DNA from: Thiosulfativibrio sp964387695
GTDB taxonomy: Bacteria; Pseudomonadota; Gammaproteobacteria; Thiomicrospirales; Thiomicrospiraceae
Assembly: GCA_964387695.1 (NCBI GenBank)
Contig: CAYLXI010000051.1
Span: 1-11,298, forward strand
Direction: 5' to 3'
DNA length: 11,298 bases
The position numbers and the translations under genes were made by a program. This document shows, piece by piece, positions 6,805 through 11,298 of this stretch (positions within the stretch are counted from its first letter, which is position 1; each line of letters starts with the position of its first letter). The notes under the pieces are model-generated. The model had not been told where the DNA came from. It was given only the letters and a program-made list of their open reading frames with translations, and did not search any database.

Positions 6805-7932
6805 TTAGTCCAGAGGAGAAGTAGGAAACGAGCCTAATAATTTAAAAAACATAGATTTTTCTTTAACTTCGACTAAAGCTCTTTTTAAGATTTCGTCTTC
6901 TTGGTGTCCGATAACATCAATAAAAAACACATAATCCCATTTTTTATCTATTGAAGGTAAAGAAATAATACGGGTCATACTGATATTTCTATCAGAAAAA
7001 CTAGATAAAACATCTAGCAAAGCCCCTGATTTGTTAGGCATAGACAAAATTATTGCCGTTTTATCTTCTCCACTAGGAGTTGTTTTTTCTGCTCCTAACA
7101 CCCAAAACTTAGTGCTATTGTCTTTTTGATCTTCAATATGAGTATCTAAAACATTTAAATCATAAAGCTGTGCTGCTTGCTTAGAAGCAATCGCCCCTAA
7201 GCTGTTATCTTTTTTAGCCATTTTAGCAGCCATTGCATTAGAATCAACCGATTCAATCACTGCCCAAGGCATATTATTCTTAAGCCATATTTCACATTGA
7301 CCAATAGCTTGGGGGTGAGCGACCACTTTTTTAACAGAGTCTAAATTATTTGAGGTAGATAACAAGCAATGATGAATATCTAAATCCAGCTCACCATTTA
7401 TCAATAAATTTGTTTTAATCAGCTCATTTTGAGTTTGCTTAACCACACCTTCTGAAGAGTTTTCAACTGGCACTATTGCATAATGAGCCTCTCCTTTTTC
7501 AACGGCTTTAAAAACATCTTCAATAGTAGAGACCGCTAAGGGATGAGCACTACCCCCAAATTGCTTAATGGCACTAGAATGAGAATAACTGCCCTCTGGA
7601 CCTAAATAAGCAACTTTTATAGGCTGCTCTAAAGCCAAACATACTGACATTATTTCACGAAACAAGCGCCCCATGTCATTATCAGGGACTAATCCTGTGT
7701 TGCGTTTTTTAACCTCTCTTAAAACCTGAGCTTCTCTTTCTGGTCGATAAAAAACCACCTCATTGTTACCACCTTTGGTTTTAATATTTGCCACTTTTTG
7801 AGCACATAAAGCTCTTTGTGATATTAAATCTTGAATTTGGCAATCAATTTTATCAATTTCATCACGAATTTTAGTTAATTGAAGCTTTTCTTGTTCTTCT
7901 GAATTTTGCATATTTAACAACATATTATCCAT
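6805..7932 (-). CDS. pheA: Bifunctional chorismate mutase / prephenate dehydratase (P-protein)
   Basis: The 375-residue protein has three parts. An AroQ chorismate mutase domain (about 16-103) carries likely active-site residues Arg 23, Arg 40, Lys 51, Arg 66 and Gln 103. A prephenate dehydratase domain (about 106-280) contains VAYLGPEGSYS (107-117), VPVENSSEG (154-162) and AHPQAIGQC (205-213). A C-terminal ACT domain spans about 291-370. It converts chorismate to prephenate and then to phenylpyruvate. The catalytic TRF motif reads TKF (274-276). In the ACT domain GAL is kept (303-305), but the phenylalanine-binding ESRP motif reads ISLP (323-326). The ATG at 7932 directly follows the serC TGA with no Shine-Dalgarno. 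In-frame ATGs at codons 4 and 8 are alternatives, because the related Pseudomonas protein has a shorter N-terminus. There is no leader peptide or attenuator, since no intergenic space exists. Confidence 0.96.
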   Translation of the reverse strand: MDNMLLNMQNSEEQEKLQLTKIRDEIDKIDCQIQDLISQRALCAQKVANIKTKGGNNEVVFYRPEREAQVLREVKKRNTGLVPDNDMGRLFREIMSVCLALEQPIKVAYLGPEGSYSHSSAIKQFGGSAHPLAVSTIEDVFKAVEKGEAHYAIVPVENSSEGVVKQTQNELIKTNLLINGELDLDIHHCLLSTSNNLDSVKKVVAHPQAIGQCEIWLKNNMPWAVIESVDSNAMAAKMAKKDNSLGAIASKQAAQLYDLNVLDTHIEDQKDNSTKFWVLGAEKTTPSGEDKTAIILSMPNKSGALLDVLSSFSDRNISMTRIISLPSIDKKWDYVFFIDVIGHQEDEILKRALVEVKEKSMFFKLLGSFPTSPLD

Positions 7933-8997
7933 TCAAGCATATTTAATTTCAAAAGATTTCAAAAAATCAACTAGAGTATCAACGCCCTCTTCTGGCATAG
8001 CATTATAAATACTGGCGCGCATGCCTCCATAGGATTTATGACCTTTTAAATTTAAAAGACCCGCCGCTTTAGATTCTGATAAAAACCTTTCTTCTAATTC
8101 TGCACTGTTAAACTTAAAAGAAACATTCATCCACGACCTAACAGAAACTTCTACGTCATTATAATAAAGATTTGATTGATCAATAAAATCATAAAGCTTA
8201 TTGGCTTTGCGTTGATTAATTTTGGCAAGAGCATTAACTCCACCCTGCTCTTTTATCCAATCAAATACAAGGCTTGTTAAATACCAAGAAAAAGTAGCTG
8301 GGGTATTAAACATAGACTCATTATTATCATAAGTTTGCCAGTTTAATAACTTAGGCGTACCCAAACGAGCATCACCAATTAAATCGTCCCGAACGATTAC
8401 AATAGCCAAGCCTGCTGGTCCAATATTTTTTTGAGCACCCGCATAAATTACCCCATAATCGGCAACTTTTATAGGGCGAGAAAGAATGGTAGATGAAAAA
8501 TCTGCCACAATTATTTTATCTGTTTGAGGTAATTCTTGAAATTCAACTCCTGTAATGGTTTCATTCTGACAAATATGAATATATTTAGCATCTTTACTAA
8601 ATTGCCATTTTTTAGAAGCAGGAATGTTATTTTCAGCCGCGCACACCACATTAACATTTACAAATCGTTTAGCTTCGGCAATTGCTTTAGCAGACCAAAC
8701 ACCCGTATTAAAGTAATCTACCTTGTCTCCTTGCTGGGTTAAATTCATAGGAATTGCCGAAAATTGCATGGATGCACCACCATGAGTAAACAACACTTTA
8801 TAGTTAGCAGGAATTTCCATAATTTCACGCAAAGTAGCTTCCATTTTATGGGTAATAGCCATAAATTCTTTACTACGGTGACTCATTTCCATGACAGAAA
8901 CGCCTGTGTTATTCCAATCTAAAAATTCTGTTTGAGCTTTTTTCATCACTGCTTCTGGCAACATAGCAGGACCTGCACTAAAATTAAACTTTTTCAT
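7933..8997 (-). CDS. serC: Phosphoserine aminotransferase
   Basis: The 354-residue protein (362 in E. coli) is a PLP enzyme that makes O-phosphoserine from 3-phosphohydroxypyruvate and glutamate, the second step of serine synthesis. It can also serve pyridoxal phosphate synthesis by acting on 4-phosphohydroxythreonine. It begins MKKFNFSAGPAMLP, typical of the family. It shows MSHRSK (38-43) for phosphate binding, Trp 101 stacking on PLP, ADFSSTILSRP (165-175) with the ring-nitrogen Asp at 166, and YAGAQKNIGPAG (185-196) with the PLP lysine at 190. MRASIYNAM (326-334) contributes the substrate arginine. The start lies only 3 nt after the gyrA stop and no Shine-Dalgarno is visible, so translation is probably coupled. 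The gene ends exactly where pheA begins. Confidence 0.97.
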   Translation of the reverse strand: MKKFNFSAGPAMLPEAVMKKAQTEFLDWNNTGVSVMEMSHRSKEFMAITHKMEATLREIMEIPANYKVLFTHGGASMQFSAIPMNLTQQGDKVDYFNTGVWSAKAIAEAKRFVNVNVVCAAENNIPASKKWQFSKDAKYIHICQNETITGVEFQELPQTDKIIVADFSSTILSRPIKVADYGVIYAGAQKNIGPAGLAIVIVRDDLIGDARLGTPKLLNWQTYDNNESMFNTPATFSWYLTSLVFDWIKEQGGVNALAKINQRKANKLYDFIDQSNLYYNDVEVSVRSWMNVSFKFNSAELEERFLSESKAAGLLNLKGHKSYGGMRASIYNAMPEEGVDTLVDFLKSFEIKYA

Positions 8998-9000
8998 TTT

Positions 9001-11298
9001 TTAGATATTATTTTCCGTATTATCTTCAGGATTATGGGTAACATTTTTTTCATTATTAACCCCAGAAGTATCTTCTTCAGCATCTAAACCTTCCTCATCA
9101 TTGGCAACATCAACAACAGCTAAACCAACCACCTGCTCGCCTTTCCCAACATTAATTAATTTAACGCCTTGCGTATTTCTTCCCACTACCGATATTTCTG
9201 ACACACGAGTTCTAACCAAAGTACCCTTGTTAGTAATTAAGACCACTTCATGCTCAGGGGTAACAGACACCGCAGAAATAACTTTACCATTGCGCTCAGA
9301 AGTTTTAATAGAAATAACACCAGAACCCCCACGGTTAATCGTAGAATAATCATTAACTGGAGTACACTTACCAAAACCATTTTCAGTTGCGGTTAAAATC
9401 AAGCTATCATCAGAAGCTATTTGCATGTTAATCACGCTCATATTTTCTTTAAGCCTCATGCCACGAACACCACGAGCTTGCCTGCCCATAACCCGAACAT
9501 CATTTTCATCAAAACGAATGGCTTTACCTATATTACTAAACAACATAACTTCTTGTTTGCCATCTGTTAAAGCCGTGCCAATTAGCTCATCACCTTCTTT
9601 TAAGTCAACCGCAATAATTCCATTTGCTCTAGGGCGTGAAAAGTTTGATAGTGCGACGCGCTTAACCACAGAAGATTTAGTTGCCATAAAGACAAACTTA
9701 TCTTCTACAAATTCAGAAACAGGCAATACAGAGGTAATATGCTCGTTATCATCTAACGGCAATACATTCACAATAGGCTTACCCTTAGAGCCTCGACTGG
9801 CTAAAGGAAGTTGCCAAGTTTTTTTCCAATATAGCTTGCCTAGGTTAGAAAAACACAACAACACATCATGCGTATTGGCAACAAAAATCTGACCAACTTC
9901 ATCTTCTTCTTTTATCTGAGTGGCAGATTTACCACGACCACCGCGTTTTTGAGCACGATAATCAGAAAGTGGCTGCGTTTTAATATAGCCATCTTGAGAA
10001 AGGGTAACAATTCTATCTTCTGCAGCAATTAAATCTTCAGCATCTAAATCTTGATAATTATGGTCAATCTCAGTACGCCTAGCATCGCCAAAAGTTTCAA
10101 GAATTTCCAGCAGCTCATCACGAACAACTTCAGTTAAACGATCAGGATTACGCAAAATATATAAATATCCTGCAATCTTTTCTACCAGCTCTTTATATTC
10201 AGCAATAATTTTATCTTGCTCAAGACCTGTTAAACGATGCAAACGCATTTCTAAAATAGCTTGAGCTTGAGTTGGCGACAACTTATAAATATCGCCATCA
10301 ACCCCAAAACCAGCCGTTAAATCTTCTGGACGAACATCTTTTAGATCCACACCTTCCAGCAATGCAACAACATTACCCACTGCCCACTGTCTTTCTAACA
10401 TGCATTCTTTAGCAATAGACGGACTGGGAGAAGCTTTAATTAACTCAATCATTTCATCAATATTATTTAAAGCCAATGCCAAACCTTCTAGCAAATGGGC
10501 TTTTTCGCGGGCTTTTCGTAACTCGTAAATAGTACGGCGAGTAACCACTTCGCGGCGGTGTTTAATAAATGCGTCTAATATTTCTATTAAATTAAGTAAT
10601 TTTGGTCGCCCATTAATGATGGCAACCATATTAATACCAAAAACAGACTGCATTGCGGTTTGCTTATAAAGGTTATTAATAATAACCTCTGGCACTTCAT
10701 TACGACGCAACTCAATGACAATACGCATACCATCTTTATCAGATTCATCTCGTAATGCGGTAATGCCTTCAATCTTTTTATCTTTAATCAGTTCAGCAAT
10801 GCGTTCAATTAACCGGGCTTTATTTACTTGATAGGGAATTTCATTAACAATAATGGCATGCTTACCTGACTTATCCGTTTCTATTGCGGTTCTAGCCCGC
10901 ATTTTAACCCTGCCACGACCAGTCTCATAAGCCTCGCGAACGCCCGTATTACCATTAATAATTCCATAGGTTGGGAAATCAGGACCTGGTAAATGCTCCA
11001 TTAAATCTGCAACAGATAAATCTGGATTATCAATCAGTGCAATACAAGCATTAATCGTTTCATTTAAATTATGCGGGGGGATATTGGTTGCCATTCCTAC
11101 GGCAATACCAGAAGAGCCGTTTACCAATAAATTAGGCACTCTTGTGGGTAAAACATTAGGCTCATGCTCAGACTCATCATAGTTAGGGGTGAAATTAACA
11201 GTCTCTTTATCTAAATCTGCCAATAACTCATGGGCAATTTTAGACATTCTTACTTCGGTATAACGCATAGCCGCAGGAGAATCGCCATCAACCGAACC
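9001..11298 (-). CDS. gyrA: DNA gyrase subunit A, 5' end cut by window edge
   Basis: The frame is open through the right edge, giving 765 residues of GyrA starting GSVDGDSPAAMRYTE, equivalent to about residue 110 of E. coli GyrA. An apparent start at 11268 is an internal Met. The catalytic tyrosine (E. coli Tyr 122) is encoded at 11262-11260. The rest of the breakage-reunion core follows, including IPNLLVNGSSGIAVGMATN-type and VNEIPYQVNKARLIE segments. The C-terminal DNA-wrapping domain carries the GyrA box QKRGGRG, encoded at 9951-9931, which marks gyrase rather than topoisomerase IV. The protein ends in an acidic, Asn-rich tail. The quinolone-resistance region lies upstream of the window and cannot be judged. 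No intein is present in the visible part. With GyrB it introduces negative supercoils using ATP. serC begins 3 nt after the stop. Confidence 0.98.
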   Translation of the reverse strand, partial: GSVDGDSPAAMRYTEVRMSKIAHELLADLDKETVNFTPNYDESEHEPNVLPTRVPNLLVNGSSGIAVGMATNIPPHNLNETINACIALIDNPDLSVADLMEHLPGPDFPTYGIINGNTGVREAYETGRGRVKMRARTAIETDKSGKHAIIVNEIPYQVNKARLIERIAELIKDKKIEGITALRDESDKDGMRIVIELRRNEVPEVIINNLYKQTAMQSVFGINMVAIINGRPKLLNLIEILDAFIKHRREVVTRRTIYELRKAREKAHLLEGLALALNNIDEMIELIKASPSPSIAKECMLERQWAVGNVVALLEGVDLKDVRPEDLTAGFGVDGDIYKLSPTQAQAILEMRLHRLTGLEQDKIIAEYKELVEKIAGYLYILRNPDRLTEVVRDELLEILETFGDARRTEIDHNYQDLDAEDLIAAEDRIVTLSQDGYIKTQPLSDYRAQKRGGRGKSATQIKEEDEVGQIFVANTHDVLLCFSNLGKLYWKKTWQLPLASRGSKGKPIVNVLPLDDNEHITSVLPVSEFVEDKFVFMATKSSVVKRVALSNFSRPRANGIIAVDLKEGDELIGTALTDGKQEVMLFSNIGKAIRFDENDVRVMGRQARGVRGMRLKENMSVINMQIASDDSLILTATENGFGKCTPVNDYSTINRGGSGVISIKTSERNGKVISAVSVTPEHEVVLITNKGTLVRTRVSEISVVGRNTQGVKLINVGKGEQVVGLAVVDVANDEEGLDAEEDTSGVNNEKNVTHNPEDNTENNI

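Noticed and set aside
9425..9892. 155-codon open frame on the plus strand inside gyrA
   Set aside because: It is antisense to the conserved GyrA C-terminal domain, has no recognisable family and no ribosome binding site.
10587..10772. 61-codon minus-strand frame inside gyrA
   Set aside because: It overlaps gyrA out of frame on the same strand; the gyrA frame is continuous and conserved here, so this is a shadow rather than a frameshift.
1..11298. A new defence, mobile or biosynthetic system
   Set aside because: Every gene belongs to a known housekeeping family in a conserved order; there are no unexplained genes, transposase-like frames, direct-repeat arrays or integrase sites.

Overview
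The window is an AT-rich stretch of bacterial chromosome, almost certainly from a gammaproteobacterium. Every supported gene lies on the minus strand, so transcription runs from the right edge to the left edge. The order is gyrA (5' end outside the window), serC, pheA, hisC, tyrA, aroA, cmk, rpsA, ihfB and lapA (3' end outside the window). This is the mixed-function supraoperon known from Pseudomonas and other gammaproteobacteria. Pseudomonads carry tyrA and aroA as one fused gene; here they are two separate genes. The low G+C content, the class II EPSP synthase (like that of Coxiella) and the compact spacing would suit a small-genome marine or symbiotic gammaproteobacterium such as the SUP05/Thioglobus group. 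That placement is inference and cannot be settled from the sequence alone.

Right half (about 4816-11298): gyrA, serC, pheA, hisC and tyrA are packed with almost no space. The gaps are 3 nt, 0 nt, 5 nt and an 8-nt overlap. SerC makes phosphoserine. PheA (chorismate mutase, prephenate dehydratase and ACT domain), HisC (an aromatic or histidinol-phosphate aminotransferase) and TyrA turn chorismate into phenylalanine and tyrosine. A 129-nt gap with a 10-bp tandem repeat separates tyrA from aroA.

Left half (1-4815): aroA makes EPSP upstream of chorismate. It overlaps cmk (CMP kinase) by 4 nt. A 153-nt leader with a GGA-loop hairpin precedes rpsA (ribosomal protein S1), and ihfB (IHF beta) follows 44 nt after rpsA. 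A 177-nt spacer holds one hairpin and a strong Rho-independent terminator. The two-helix membrane protein LapA then begins only 13 nt after the terminator's U-tract.

I see no mobile element, CRISPR array, tRNA, rRNA, frameshift or sign of transfer, and no new multigene system; this is a conserved housekeeping region. The points worth a second look are small: a degraded phenylalanine-binding motif and a TRF-to-TKF change in PheA, a missing NAD-binding acidic residue in TyrA, the terminator placed directly against the lapA start with a -10-like element inside its stem, and the leader and spacer structures around rpsA, aroA and ihfB.
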